Positions 9,435 to 20,241 of a stretch of 62,677 nt of DNA are shown piece after piece. The stretch covers positions 1 to 62,677 of the forward strand of contig CAIYSR010000155.1 of the NCBI GenBank assembly GCA_903928895.1. The letters are read 5' to 3'. The translations under genes were made by a program, and so were the position numbers. Below the pieces are notes generated by a model. It had not been told where the DNA came from, did not search any database, and saw only the letters and a program-made list of their open reading frames with translations. The first letter of the stretch is position 1. Each line of letters starts with the position of its first letter. The DNA comes from an uncultured Rhodospirillales bacterium (lineage in GTDB: Bacteria > Pseudomonadota > Alphaproteobacteria > Acetobacterales > Acetobacteraceae).

Positions 9435-10695
9435 CTACCGCCCAAACACGCAGACCGACTCCAGCCGCGCCGACCACAGGAACTGGTCCACCGGCGTCGC
9501 CGCAAGCATATGGTAGCCGGCGTCATGGAGCATGCGGGCTTCGCGGGCGAGGACGGCGGGGTTGCAGGACACATAGATGATGCGCTTCACCGTCGAGGCG
9601 GCCAGCGTCGTCATCTGAGGCCCGGCGCCGGCGAAGGGGGGGTCGAGGATCACCGCGGCGAACACAGCGAGCTCCTTGGCGGTGAGCGGCTGGCGGGTGA
9701 GATCGCGGGTATGCACGGCGATACGACCGGTGCGAACAGCCGCATTGACCCCGTCGCGCAGCGCCGCCGCCGCCCCCGCATCACCTTCGTAAGCGTCGGT
9801 CCGCGCCGTGCGCGAGAGGTCGAAGGTGAGCGTGCCGTTGCCGGCATAGAGTTCGGCGAAACGGGACTTGGAGGTGAGCTTGTCCGGCAGCCCGGCCAGC
9901 ACGGCCGCCCGGATGGCCGCTTCGGCGGGGGCGCTGGCTTGCAGGAAGGCGCCGGGCGGCGGCGTGACCTTGGCGCCGTCGAAAGTCACATACGGGCGCT
10001 CGTGCTGACTGGCGATTTCCGGCGGCAGTTTGCCGATGGCGAGCGCGATGCGCGGAATCGCATGGCTGGCGGCAAAGGCGGCCAGGCGCACGCGGTCCCC
10101 GGTGGAGGCGGCGGCGTCGGTGCGCAGCAGGAGGTCGGGGCCGGTGTCGAGGAGGTTGAGAACCGCCGATCCTTCGCGCTTGAACGTCGTCAGCCCGCGC
10201 AGGAGTTGGCGCAAGGGCGCGATCAGCGCGGCCAGCCGGGGATGGAGCACGGGGCAGGCTTCGAGATCGATAATGTCGGTGCTGCTGCCGCGCGGGTGGA
10301 GCCCGACCGTGAGGGTGGCGCCATGGCGGCGAATGGCAAGGTCGATCCGCCGGCGCGCATGCGCCGGCGTGCGGACCAGCGGCGCGATGGCAGCACCCTC
10401 ATAGCCGGCGCGGCGCAACGCATCCGCGAGGAGGCTGGTTTTCCAGGCGCCGTACGGTTCCTCGCGCCAATGCTGGAGCGAACAGCCGCCGCAGGTGCCG
10501 AAATGCGGGCAGGCGGAAGCCACCCGGTCGATGCTGGTCGTCAGCAGCACCGGCGGCGTCGCGAGCGTGACGTCTTCGCCCGGCAGGGTGAACGGGAAAT
10601 AGCGCGGCTTGTCGGCCGTGCCAGCGGCGATCCCGTCACCATCGGCGCCGATGCGCGCGATGGTGACGAACCCGGAGGCCGCAAGCAGCGCGGGA

Positions 10696-10715
<20 letters not shown>
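9435..10715 (-). CDS. RlmD/TrmA-family 23S rRNA or tRNA (uracil-5-)-methyltransferase
   Basis: This is a SAM-dependent m5U methyltransferase. An N-terminal TRAM-like region is followed by an Fe-S cluster motif with Cys69, Cys75 and Cys78 ([10 protein letters not shown]) and a fourth Cys in [11 protein letters not shown] Rossmann SAM-binding fold contains [11 protein letters not shown], with DPPF downstream, and the catalytic Cys384 lies in [12 protein letters not shown]. The length (426) fits the RlmD/RumA group. The start appears to be TTG at 10715 inside the 3' end of the glutaryl-CoA dehydrogenase gene; no better start is visible. The exact RNA target cannot be told from sequence alone. 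Confidence 0.88.
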
Positions 10716-11900
<1,185 letters not shown>

Positions 11901-11904
<4 letters not shown>

Positions 11905-13982
11905 GGGGTCTCCATGTCTTCGTTGAGATGGGCGGCGGCGTGGCGCTTGGCGCGTGCCGGGATCAGCATGAAGGCGGGCACATCGTCGCCGAAACCCAGG
12001 ACGGACGGGCCGAGATCGTCGTCGCGGCGGCCACGGCGGTGGCGGTCCTCGCGGCCTCGATCGTCACGGCTGCGCTCCTCCCGGCCCCGGTCGTCCCGGG
12101 GTTCTTCGCGACGGGGTTCGTCGCGGCGGGGCTCGTCGCGGCGGCCCTCGTCACGCCGCGGCGCCCGTTCGTGGCGCTCCGGACGGGGCGGCAGCGGCAT
12201 CGGCTCCAGCGCCGCGAGCGGTTCCGCGGCGGGATGGTCGATGATATCGGGCTGCTCAGCGGCGAGCGGCGCCGGTTTGGCCTGGCCGCGGGGAATGCGG
12301 CGCTGCCGCTCGGGCTTCGGCGCCGCAGCTTTTTCACTCGCCGGCGCCTCGGCAGCGGACTCGACCACCGGCTTCTCCGCCTTGGGCGCGCGCCCACGGC
12401 CCGCCGGCTTGGCGGGAGCGGCGGCTTTGCCGCGGCCCCGACCCCGGCGGCGGCCATCGCCCTCGGCCCAGTCGACCGGGTCGAGCCCCTCGATGGTCAC
12501 GCGCGGGATGGCGTGGCCGGTCAGCTTCTCGATCGCCTCGGCGGCGAGGCGGTCATCCGGCGTGGCCAGCGTGAACGCGCGGCCCTCGCGGCCGGCCCGG
12601 CCGGTGCGGCCGATGCGGTGAACATAATCCTCGGCATGGATCGGCACGTCGAAGTTGAACACATGGCTCAGGCCGCCGATATCGATGCCGCGGGCGGCGA
12701 CGTCGGAGCAGCACAGCAGCCTGATGTCGCCGGCCTTGAACTTCTCCAGCGTGGCGAAGCGCATCGGCTGGGTCATGTCCCCGTGCAGCATGCCAACGCT
12801 GAATTTGTGCCGGGTCAAGGACTTGTAGAGGATATCGACGTCAACCTTGCGGTTGCAGAAGATCAGCGCGTTCTGCACCTCCTCGGAACGGATCAGCCGG
12901 CGCAGCGCCTCGCGCTTGTCGATCTCGGCCACCAGGGTCATCCCCTCGGTGATCGTCGTCGCCACCGACGCCGGCTTGGAGACCGTGATCTCCTTCGGGC
13001 TTTGCAGGAAGGCGTCGGCCAGTTTGCGGATTTCCGGCGCCATCGTGGCGCTGAAGAACAGGGTCTGGCGGTTGGCCGGCAGCAGCGAGACAATTTTCTC
13101 GACGTCGGGGATGAAGCCCATGTCGAGCATGCGGTCGGCTTCGTCGATCACCAGGACCTTGCAGTCCGACAGCAGGATCGAGCCACGCTCGAACATGTCC
13201 ATCAGCCGCCCCGGCGTGGCGATCAACACATCGACCCCGCGCATCAGCACGTCCTTCTGGTCGGACATGCTTTCGCCGCCGATGATCAGCGCGTGGGTGA
13301 GCTTCAGGTATTTGCCGTATTCGACAAAGTTCTCCGCCACCTGCAGGGCGAGTTCGCGGGTCGGCTCCAGGATCAGGCTGCGCGGCATGCGCGCCCGCGC
13401 CCGGCTGCCGGACAGGATGTCGAGCATCGGCAGGGTGAAGCCGGCGGTCTTGCCGGTGCCGGTCTGGGCGCAGCCGAGCACGTCGCGTCCGGCCAGCACG
13501 GCGGGGATCGCCATGGTCTGGATCGGCGTCGGCGTGGTGTAGCCCTTTTCGAGCACGGCGCGCAGGATCGGCGCGGACAGCCCGAGCTCCTCGAACGTGG
13601 GCAGTGCCGACTCCGGTTCAGCCACCTCATCTCCCGCCACCTCGCCTTCGACCGCATCTTCTTCGATGGCATCTTCTTCGATGGCATCGAGGACGACTGC
13701 ATCATCGCCGACGGCATCGTTCGCGGCCGCAACGTCTTCGCCGGCGGCGTGATCGTCTTCGGCAGCGCCCGCGGCAGCGGCATCTTCGGCGGCGGCGGCG
13801 ATAATCTCGGCCGCGATGTCCAGCTCCACCGGAACCGCCGCGTCAGGCTCGGCCGGGGCGGCGGTTTCGGCGGCGTCCGCCGGTTCCGGCGAGGCGATCG
13901 GCGCGGCTTCGGCCGTCGCAGCCGGTGCGGTCGGCTCCGCCTGTGCGGGGTCAGTTTCGGTCGGCGGCAGAGTGTCGGTCAA
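11901..13982 (-). CDS. DEAD-box ATP-dependent RNA helicase
   Basis: This RNA helicase probably acts in ribosome assembly or RNA decay. An acidic, Ala/Glu-rich N-terminal region of about 110 residues precedes the Q motif ([15 protein letters not shown]), motif [33 protein letters not shown], and the C-terminal domain with GIDI and [10 protein letters not shown]. The last 150 residues are low-complexity and strongly charged, with tandem RRDEPRR and DDRGREE units, likely for RNA binding. Start choice is uncertain: TTG at 13982 (giving TDTLPPTET) sits where coding character begins, but the frame stays open to 14177. The stop overlaps gcdH by ATGA. Confidence 0.88.
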
Positions 13983-14261
13983 ACGGAGTGTGCTTTCATG
14001 GCGGCTGCCTCTCGGACCGCGCCGGTTGCGGCGCGCGGCAGCGGGCGCACAACAGATGGCGCGCGAGAGCGGCATATCTTGAAACCCCACCCCAAAGTCA
14101 AGCTTTCCGCGGGCATGGCGGGCGCGCGTGAGCGATTCTGCGCCCGAACGTGTCTTTCGTGCCGCCGTCCGCGGCATGAAGTTTCGGCAATCCGCCGCGC
14201 CCGCGCGGCGGAGGTGCTAGATTGCCTCCCATGAATGACATGGACGACGGAGAGTTCGACG

Positions 14262-14579
14262 ATGTTCGCGCGTAGTGTCCTCGTTTTCGGCGCGCTGGTC
14301 GCCCTGGCCTGGCCGGGAACGGCGCATGCCTGGCGCCACTGGGGCTGGTGGGGCCCCGGAGTGATCGTGACCGTGCCGCCGCCGATGTTCTACCCGCCGC
14401 CGTACTACGGCCCGCCGCCCGGCTACTATGGCCCGCCCAGCTACGCCGCGCCGCAAATGCCGTCGGGCGAGGCCTGCTATGCCGGGGCCTATGTCTGCCC
14501 GCTCGACCAGCCGGGTCCGCAGGGCGCACCCTGCTCCTGCCCGACCAACCATGGCCGCGCCGGCGGGCGGATCGGGTAG
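14262..14579 (+). CDS. Small secreted Pro/Tyr/Gly-rich protein
   Basis: This is a 105-residue protein with a clear Sec signal peptide (FARSVLVFGALVALAWPGTAHA, the first 20 or so residues after Met), followed by an aromatic and proline-rich stretch with repeats like YYGPPPGYYGPP. It ends with four Cys residues in the last 40 amino acids. The ATG at 14262 is preceded by GGAGAG with suitable spacing and places the signal peptide at the start, so I prefer it to the ATG at 14235. The function is unknown; such small proteins are usually cell-envelope or periplasmic. Confidence 0.72.
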   Translation: MFARSVLVFGALVALAWPGTAHAWRHWGWWGPGVIVTVPPPMFYPPPYYGPPPGYYGPPSYAAPQMPSGEACYAGAYVCPLDQPGPQGAPCSCPTNHGRAGGRIG

Positions 14580-14598
14580 AAACGGGGGTGAGGGCGGC

Positions 14599-14673
<75 letters not shown>

Positions 14674-14842
14674 GAGCGCCACGGACGGCGCGGTCCCTCT
14701 AGCGATTTGCGCCCCGCCATGCAACCCCGATCTGTCATCGCTGGCAAGACCGCCCGCAGCGCGACCGTGCCGATGCGTCCACCAGGCAAAGAGGCATTGC
14801 GGCGGTTCCGCGCAGTCCCTATAAGGCGGCGCCGCTGTCGCT

Positions 14843-14933
<91 letters not shown>

Positions 14934-15166
14934 CGCCCAAAATAGGGGCGTTTGCTCACAGCGCCCCGCCCAATCACCGCACGCGCAGCAAATGCTGAGT
15001 GGACTCCGCCTCTCTCGATGAGCGGCCTGACCGGACCACGCCGAGGCGGTGCCGGGCGACACCCCGCCCCGCCTCATATGCCGCCCGGCGTCTCAGCAAC
15101 GAGCTGGACGACCTCGTCCCGCCCCAAACTGTGGGATGCGTGAGCGAAGCGACACGCATCACGCTC

Positions 15167-15196
15167 TTGACGCGACGAGCAGTCATATAATATAAC
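15167..15196 (+). promoter_or_regulatory. Possible sigma-70 promoter of the 15205 gene
   Basis: TTGACG (15167-15172) and TATAAC (15191-15196) are spaced by 18 bases. The ATG at 15205 lies only eight bases beyond the -10 element, so transcription would start at or almost at the start codon, giving a leaderless mRNA. This agrees with the lack of a ribosome binding site. The assignment is by consensus matching only. Confidence 0.4.
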
Positions 15197-15204
15197 CACC
15201 ATCA

Positions 15205-15792
15205 ATGTCTCTCCTCACCACCCCGTTCCGCACCATCCTCGACGGCCTCAAGGTCACCCTGGGCCTCATCGCCCATCGCGACGCCCGCGTCCGCGCCCTC
15301 CTCACCCTCACCTGGTACCGCATCCACCGCACCATCAACCGCTTCGAGCGCCTCGTCACCCTCTGGCAATCCGGCAAACTCCCCAAGCCACGCCCCCGCG
15401 CCGCCCGCGCCAAACGCCCCGCCCCCACTACCCCCAAACCCCGCCTGCCCAGCGGCCAGGCCTGGCTCGTCCGCCGCCTCCAGGACCACCACGTCAACAC
15501 CCGCGCCTCGCAGCTCCAGCATTTCCTCGCCAACACCGAGGAGCTCCAGGACTTCTTGGCCGCCGCCCCGCAAGCCAACCGCCTCCTCCGCCCCCTCTGC
15601 CGCATGCTCGGCGTCCCCCCGCCGGTCCCCCTGCCACCCCGCCCCCGTTCCGCCCGCGCCGCGCGGCCACGCAAGCCGCGCCGCCCGAGACAGCCCAAGT
15701 CGAGCCCACCGGCGGCACGCACAAGCCCGCCGCGCGCCCCCGAACCCAGCTTCGCCCAACCCCCGCTCGGCCTCCGATTTTCGTCGCTCTGA
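15205..15792 (+). CDS. Hypothetical Arg/Pro-rich protein
   Basis: This 195-residue protein is of unknown function. The N-terminal third is helical (IAHRDARVRALLTLTWYRIH, about 22-41). A basic Pro-rich linker (60-80) leads to a second helical segment ending in LLRPLCRMLGV, and the last 60 residues are almost entirely Pro, Arg, Ala and Ser. I have an impression that similar LxRPLCRMLG proteins occur in other Acetobacteraceae, but this is unverified. Third-codon positions are overwhelmingly C, supporting true coding. There is no ribosome binding site but a near-consensus promoter just upstream. Confidence 0.7.
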   Translation: MSLLTTPFRTILDGLKVTLGLIAHRDARVRALLTLTWYRIHRTINRFERLVTLWQSGKLPKPRPRAARAKRPAPTTPKPRLPSGQAWLVRRLQDHHVNTRASQLQHFLANTEELQDFLAAAPQANRLLRPLCRMLGVPPPVPLPPRPRSARAARPRKPRRPRQPKSSPPAARTSPPRAPEPSFAQPPLGLRFSSL

Positions 15793-15897
15793 CGCCCCCG
15801 CCCATCCTCGCCAATTTCATTTCGATATAAGTCTTATTCCGAAAAATATCTCATCGCCCTTGACGCCCCAGCCCCATCGGCCACACTCCTCCCACCC

Positions 15898-16815
15898 ATG
15901 ACCCTCCGCACCACCGCCATCGCCCTCCACCGCCGCCTCGATTTCACCACCACCCTCTCCCCCGCCATCCGCGGCATGCTGTGGATGATGCTCGCCGGCC
16001 TGGTCTTCACCTTCCTCAACACCACCATGCGGGTGATCGCCCAGCACATCGCCCCCTTCGAAACCCAGTTCCTCCGCTATTTCTGCGGCTTCCTCGTCAT
16101 GCTGCCCGTCATCCTGCGCACCGGCGGCTTCGCCAGCTACAGCCCCAACGGTCTCACCGGGCAGCTCTGGCGCGGCGTCGTCCATACGTCCGGCCTGCTG
16201 CTCTGGTTCATCGCCCTGCCCCATATCGGCCTCGCCGACATGACCGCCCTCGGCTTCACCAGCCCCATCTTCATCATGCTCGGCGCCGCCTTCATCCTGA
16301 AGGAACGCATGCGCGCCGACCGCCTTTTCGCCGCCCTCCTCGGCTTCCTCGGCGTCCTCATCGTCGTCGCCCCCAATCTCTCCGGCCAGGGCGGCATCTA
16401 CAATCTCGCCATGCTCGCCTCCTCCCCCCTCTTCGCCGCCTCCTTCCTCATCACCAAGGCCCTCACCAAACGCGACCGCCCCGCCGTCATCGTCGTCTGG
16501 CAATCCATCACCGTCTCCCTTTTCTCCCTCCCCTTCGCCCTCTTCGCCTGGACCTGGCCCACCCCGCTCGAATGGCTCGCCTTCCTGATCTGCGGCATCC
16601 TCGGCAGCACCGGCCACTACTGCATGACCCGCGCCCTGCGCACCACCGACATCTCCGCCACCCAATCGGTGAAGTTCCTCGATCTCGTCTGGAACGCCAC
16701 CGCCGGCTTCCTGGTGTTCAGCGACGTTCCCACCCACACCACCCTGCTCGGCGGCTTCGTCATCTTCCTCGCCACCACCTGGATCGCCCGCAGAGAGGCC
16801 CGCGCCCGCGCCTGA
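15898..16815 (+). CDS. EamA-family (drug/metabolite superfamily) transporter
   Basis: This is an inner-membrane transporter of 305 residues with about ten transmembrane helices arranged as two EamA repeats. The first half includes [17 protein letters not shown] and [19 protein letters not shown]; the second includes [20 protein letters not shown]. The [16 protein letters not shown] motif at the end of the first repeat is characteristic of RhaT/EamA permeases. The substrate is unknown. A flavin oxidoreductase gene starts 59 bases downstream with its own ribosome binding site. Confidence 0.88.
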   Translation: MTLRTTAIALHRRLDFTTTLSPAIRGMLWMMLAGLVFTFLNTTMRVIAQHIAPFETQFLRYFCGFLVMLPVILRTGGFASYSPNGLTGQLWRGVVHTSGLLLWFIALPHIGLADMTALGFTSPIFIMLGAAFILKERMRADRLFAALLGFLGVLIVVAPNLSGQGGIYNLAMLASSPLFAASFLITKALTKRDRPAVIVVWQSITVSLFSLPFALFAWTWPTPLEWLAFLICGILGSTGHYCMTRALRTTDISATQSVKFLDLVWNATAGFLVFSDVPTHTTLLGGFVIFLATTWIARREARARA

Positions 16816-16874
16816 CTTGCCGCGATGCGCCGAAACTCGCATCCTTCCGCTCAACCAACGCGGGGAGACTCCCA

Positions 16875-17909
16875 ATGAAACTCGGCCTCACCATCGGCAC
16901 CGGCGGCACCTCGCCACGCATCGACATGGACCTCATCCTCGAGGCCGAACGCCTCGGCTACGATGCCGTCTGGACCGGCGAAGCCTATGGCACCGACGCC
17001 GTCACCCCCGCCACCTGGGTCCTCGCGCGCACCACCCGTATCAAGGCCGGCACCGGCATCATGCAGATGTCGGCCCGCACCCCCACCTGCGCCGGCATGA
17101 CCGCCCTCACCCTCCAGGCCCTCTCCGACAACCGCTTCCTCTGCGGCATCGGCCCCTCCGGCCCCCAGGTGATCGAAGGCTGGCACGGCGTGCCCTACGG
17201 CAAACCGCTGGCCCGCACCCGCGAATACATCTCCATCATCCGCAAAATGGTCGCCCGCGAGGAACCCCTCACCCACCAGGGCGAACACTACCAGATCCCC
17301 TACACCGGCCCCGGCGCCTCGGGCCTCGGCAAACCCCTTAAGAGCATCGTCCACGGCAAGCCCGGCCTGAAATTCTACACCGCATCCATCATGCCCGCCG
17401 GCCTGCGCCTCGCCGGCGAAATCGCCGACGGCAACATTCCGATCTTCATGTCCCCCGAAGCCGCCGACGCCGTGGTCAAGCCCACGCTCGAAGGCATGGC
17501 CAAGGCCGGCGGCGGCAAAACCCTCGCCGATTTCGACATCGCCCCCCACGTCAAAGTCCGCGTCGGCGATCTCGATGCCTGCCGTGACGCCATCCGCCCC
17601 GAACTCGCCCTCTACATCGGCGGCATGGGCGCCCGCGGCAAAAACTTCTACACCGACTACGCCGGCCGCCTCGGCTTCGAGGCCGCAGCCAAACAGATCC
17701 AGGACCTCTACCTCGACGGCAAAAAGAAAGAGGCCGCCGCCATCGTCCCCGATGCCCTGATCGACCAGATCGCCCTCATCGGCACGCCCGACCGCATCAA
17801 GGGCCGCCTGCAGGACTGGAAAGCCATCGCCCGGGACCACAAGGTCGGCACCATCGTCCTCACCGGCGCCACCATGGAGGCCATCCGCGTCGTCGCCGAA
17901 GGTCTCTGA
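16875..17909 (+). CDS. LLM-class flavin-dependent (F420-type) oxidoreductase
   Basis: This is a luciferase-like monooxygenase-family TIM barrel of 344 residues. The opening [11 protein letters not shown], the segment [20 protein letters not shown], the loop [13 protein letters not shown] and the glycine-rich [15 protein letters not shown] are typical of F420- or FMN-dependent members. GGGGAG lies just upstream of ATG 16875, which fixes the start. The frame stays open further upstream across the transporter gene, but that part is not coding in this frame. The substrate is unknown. Confidence 0.88.
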   Translation: MKLGLTIGTGGTSPRIDMDLILEAERLGYDAVWTGEAYGTDAVTPATWVLARTTRIKAGTGIMQMSARTPTCAGMTALTLQALSDNRFLCGIGPSGPQVIEGWHGVPYGKPLARTREYISIIRKMVAREEPLTHQGEHYQIPYTGPGASGLGKPLKSIVHGKPGLKFYTASIMPAGLRLAGEIADGNIPIFMSPEAADAVVKPTLEGMAKAGGGKTLADFDIAPHVKVRVGDLDACRDAIRPELALYIGGMGARGKNFYTDYAGRLGFEAAAKQIQDLYLDGKKKEAAAIVPDALIDQIALIGTPDRIKGRLQDWKAIARDHKVGTIVLTGATMEAIRVVAEGL

Positions 17910-17925
17910 GCCGCGGTCGCTCCCC

Positions 17926-18588
17926 TCAGCCGAACACCTCGTTCCAGGCGCCGCGCAGCGCCGCGTCGGCCTCGGCCATCGTCACCGGCCGGCCCAGCGC
18001 GGCCAGGCTGGTCACCCCATGCTCCACCACCCCGCACGGCACGATGCCACCGAAATGATCCAATACCGGCTCAACATTCAGCGCCACCCCGTGCCAGCTC
18101 ACCCATTTCGTCACCCGCACCCCGATCGCCCCGATCTTGGCTTCCTTGGTCCCGTCCACCACCCAGATCCCCACTCGCCCGGCGCGCCGCTCGCCTTTCA
18201 CGTTGAACCGGTCGAGCGCGCGGATCAGCCATTCCTCCAAGGCGTGGACGTAGCAGCGCACATCCCGCGGCTTCACCGCCCCGTGCGCCTGCATCAGGTC
18301 CAGCATCACATAGGCGGTGCGCTGACCGGGCCCGTGATAGGTCCATTGCCCGCCCCGTCCGGCCTCGAAAGTCGGAAAGCGGCCGGGGTCCACGAGGTCG
18401 GCCGGCTGGGCCGAGGTTCCGGCGGTGTAGAGCGGCGGATGCTCGACCAGCCAGACCCATTCGCGCGCCGTGCCCGCGCGGATCGCCGCCACCCTCGCCT
18501 GCATCGCCGCCATCGCGTCGGGATATGGGGTCAAGCCGTCCGCCACGGTCCATTCGACCGGCGATGCAGAAACCTCATTTTGATCCAT
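17926..18588 (-). CDS. lipB: Lipoyl(octanoyl) transferase
   Basis: LipB moves the octanoyl group from acyl-carrier protein to the E2 and H-protein lipoyl domains, the first step of lipoate synthesis. The 220 residues show the signature [13 protein letters not shown], catalytic Lys151 in [10 protein letters not shown] and the acyl-accepting Cys185 in GIVPCGV. ATG 18588 has a run of six G plus AT just upstream, preferred over a TTG at 18600. It is transcribed toward the flavin oxidoreductase (convergent, 16 bases between stops). Confidence 0.95.
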   Translation of the reverse strand: MDQNEVSASPVEWTVADGLTPYPDAMAAMQARVAAIRAGTAREWVWLVEHPPLYTAGTSAQPADLVDPGRFPTFEAGRGGQWTYHGPGQRTAYVMLDLMQAHGAVKPRDVRCYVHALEEWLIRALDRFNVKGERRAGRVGIWVVDGTKEAKIGAIGVRVTKWVSWHGVALNVEPVLDHFGGIVPCGVVEHGVTSLAALGRPVTMAEADAALRGAWNEVFG

Positions 18589-18634
18589 TGATCCCCCCAA
18601 ACCCTTCCGCTATATCCCCCGCCTCTACCCCGGT

Positions 18635-18720
18635 GCGGTCGTGGTGGAATGGTAGACACGCAAGCTTGAGGTGCTTGTGGGGGAAACCTCGTGGAAGTTC
18701 GAGTCTTCTCGACCGCACCA
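18635..18720 (+). tRNA. tRNA-Leu (anticodon GAG)
   Basis: Acceptor GCGGTCG pairs with CGACCGC, followed by ACCA (CCA encoded). The anticodon arm is CAAGC-TTGAGGT-GCTTG, a long variable arm is present, and the T arm contains GTTCGAGTC. The GAG anticodon reads CUC and CUU. Confidence 0.96.
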
Positions 18721-18743
18721 ATCTCCTCCCTCCCACCCCGCCC

Positions 18744-20240
18744 CTACTCCGCCGCTTCGGTGAGCGCCGGCAGGGAGAGCATGGCGGCGAGGCGTTGCAG
18801 GCGCCTGGTGACGCTTTCGCCCTCGAACACACCGCTGCCTTCGCTCAACCGCAACGTCAGCTTCTCGCCGATGTCGAGGTGCGAGGCGCGCAGCAGCGAC
18901 ATCGTTCCTGCCGACAGCGTGTAGGCCAGGCGCAGTGCGTGGCCGAGAATCTCGGCCTGGCGCTGGTCCGCCACCGTGAGCAACTGCCGCGCCGGGCCGA
19001 GGAAGCCTGCCTCCGGCTCGGCCTCGTAGCGCAGCGCCAGGGCCAATCCGAGGAATGCCCTGGCGTGGTGGTCGAGCCCGACGCCGGGCTGGCGGAAAAT
19101 CCGCAGGAATGACTGCTCGGCGCGATATTCGGGATGATCGCGGCTGCCGATATCGCTCATCCAGCACGCCGCCTCGCGCAGCCGGCGGAACAGCGGGGTC
19201 TCGCCGGGAAACAGCGGGTCGGTCCATTCGATCAGCGCCGGCGGCAGGCCCGGCTCGCGACCGAGGCGCCGGGCATAGTCGGTGCCGGCGGCCAGCAGCG
19301 GGTCCTGCTGCCGCACCTCCGGGGGCAGCAGCCCCATGTACCAGCCTTCGCGCAGCCCGTTGGCGCTGAACACCACCCGCTTGGCCCCGGTAATGCGCAG
19401 CAGCCGCCGCAGCACGACGGCGGCGAAGGGCAGATCGTCGACCCGCTTGCGCGAGCCTTCCGCCATCCGCTCCAGCACCCGGCGCGGCGCCTCGGCGACT
19501 GTGGTGGCGAACTGGCGGGCCTCCTCGGCCGAGACCGTATAGTGATGCACGATGCTCAACGGGTAGCCGATCCGTGCGATATGCATCCGCGCCAGCGCCC
19601 GCCAGGCGCCGCCGACGGCGTAGAGGTCCTGCCCGGCGGTTTCCGCGAGCCAGGGCACCGCGGCGAGATCGGCCTCGGCAAGCTGCCGCGCCCGCTCGAC
19701 ATCGCCCTTCGCCCGCTCGGCCAGGCGGATCACGCCGAGCTTGAGCGACTGCGCCTGATAGCGCCGCCCCTGGGCCAGCCGGACCACCTCGAGCGAGCCG
19801 CCGCCGATATCGGCCAGCACCCCGTCGGCCCCGGGAATGCCGCACAATGTGCCGGCGGCGGCGAAATCGGCCTCCTGCTCGCCGCTGAGGGTGCGGATCG
19901 GCACGCCGGGCATCCGCCGGCCCAGCTCGGCGACGAAATCCGGCCCATTGGCGGCATCGCGCACCGCCGCGGTCGCCAGCACCTCGAACGGCGCCGCCGC
20001 CATTGCCCGCGCGATCGCGGCGTAGCGCTGCATCACCAGCAACGCCTGGCGCAGCCCCTCCTCGTTCAGCCGCCCGGTCGCCTCGAGTCCGCGCCCGAGC
20101 CGCAGCACCGCTTTTTCGTTGAAAATGGCGACGGGATTGCGGCCGAGGCCCTCGAAGACGACGAGGCGCACCGAATTGGAGCCGAGATCGACCACCGCGG
20201 CGCGTGGCGCGGTGGTGCGGGAGATCACCTGGGGGGTCAC
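18744..20240 (-). CDS. ppx: Exopolyphosphatase / Ppx-GppA family phosphatase
   Basis: This enzyme hydrolyses terminal phosphate from polyphosphate (and possibly pppGpp). The ASKHA-fold nucleotide/phosphate loops are AAVVDLGSNSVRLVVFEG at the N-terminus and ADIGGGSLEVV near residue 145. A C-terminal HD-like helical region follows. The GTG start at 20240 comes one base after the ppk stop (TGA C GTG), which fits a coupled ppk-ppx operon and gives 498 residues. An in-frame ATG at 20306 would overlap ppk and is less likely. With ppk it sets the polyphosphate level. Confidence 0.92.
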   Translation of the reverse strand: MTPQVISRTTAPRAAVVDLGSNSVRLVVFEGLGRNPVAIFNEKAVLRLGRGLEATGRLNEEGLRQALLVMQRYAAIARAMAAAPFEVLATAAVRDAANGPDFVAELGRRMPGVPIRTLSGEQEADFAAAGTLCGIPGADGVLADIGGGSLEVVRLAQGRRYQAQSLKLGVIRLAERAKGDVERARQLAEADLAAVPWLAETAGQDLYAVGGAWRALARMHIARIGYPLSIVHHYTVSAEEARQFATTVAEAPRRVLERMAEGSRKRVDDLPFAAVVLRRLLRITGAKRVVFSANGLREGWYMGLLPPEVRQQDPLLAAGTDYARRLGREPGLPPALIEWTDPLFPGETPLFRRLREAACWMSDIGSRDHPEYRAEQSFLRIFRQPGVGLDHHARAFLGLALALRYEAEPEAGFLGPARQLLTVADQRQAEILGHALRLAYTLSAGTMSLLRASHLDIGEKLTLRLSEGSGVFEGESVTRRLQRLAAMLSLPALTEAAE

Positions 20241-20241
20241 G

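Noticed and set aside
15981-16874. N-terminal extension of the flavin oxidoreductase into the transporter gene
   Set aside because: The extension is His/Arg/Pro-rich out-of-frame translation of the EamA gene; a ribosome binding site and family start lie at 16875.
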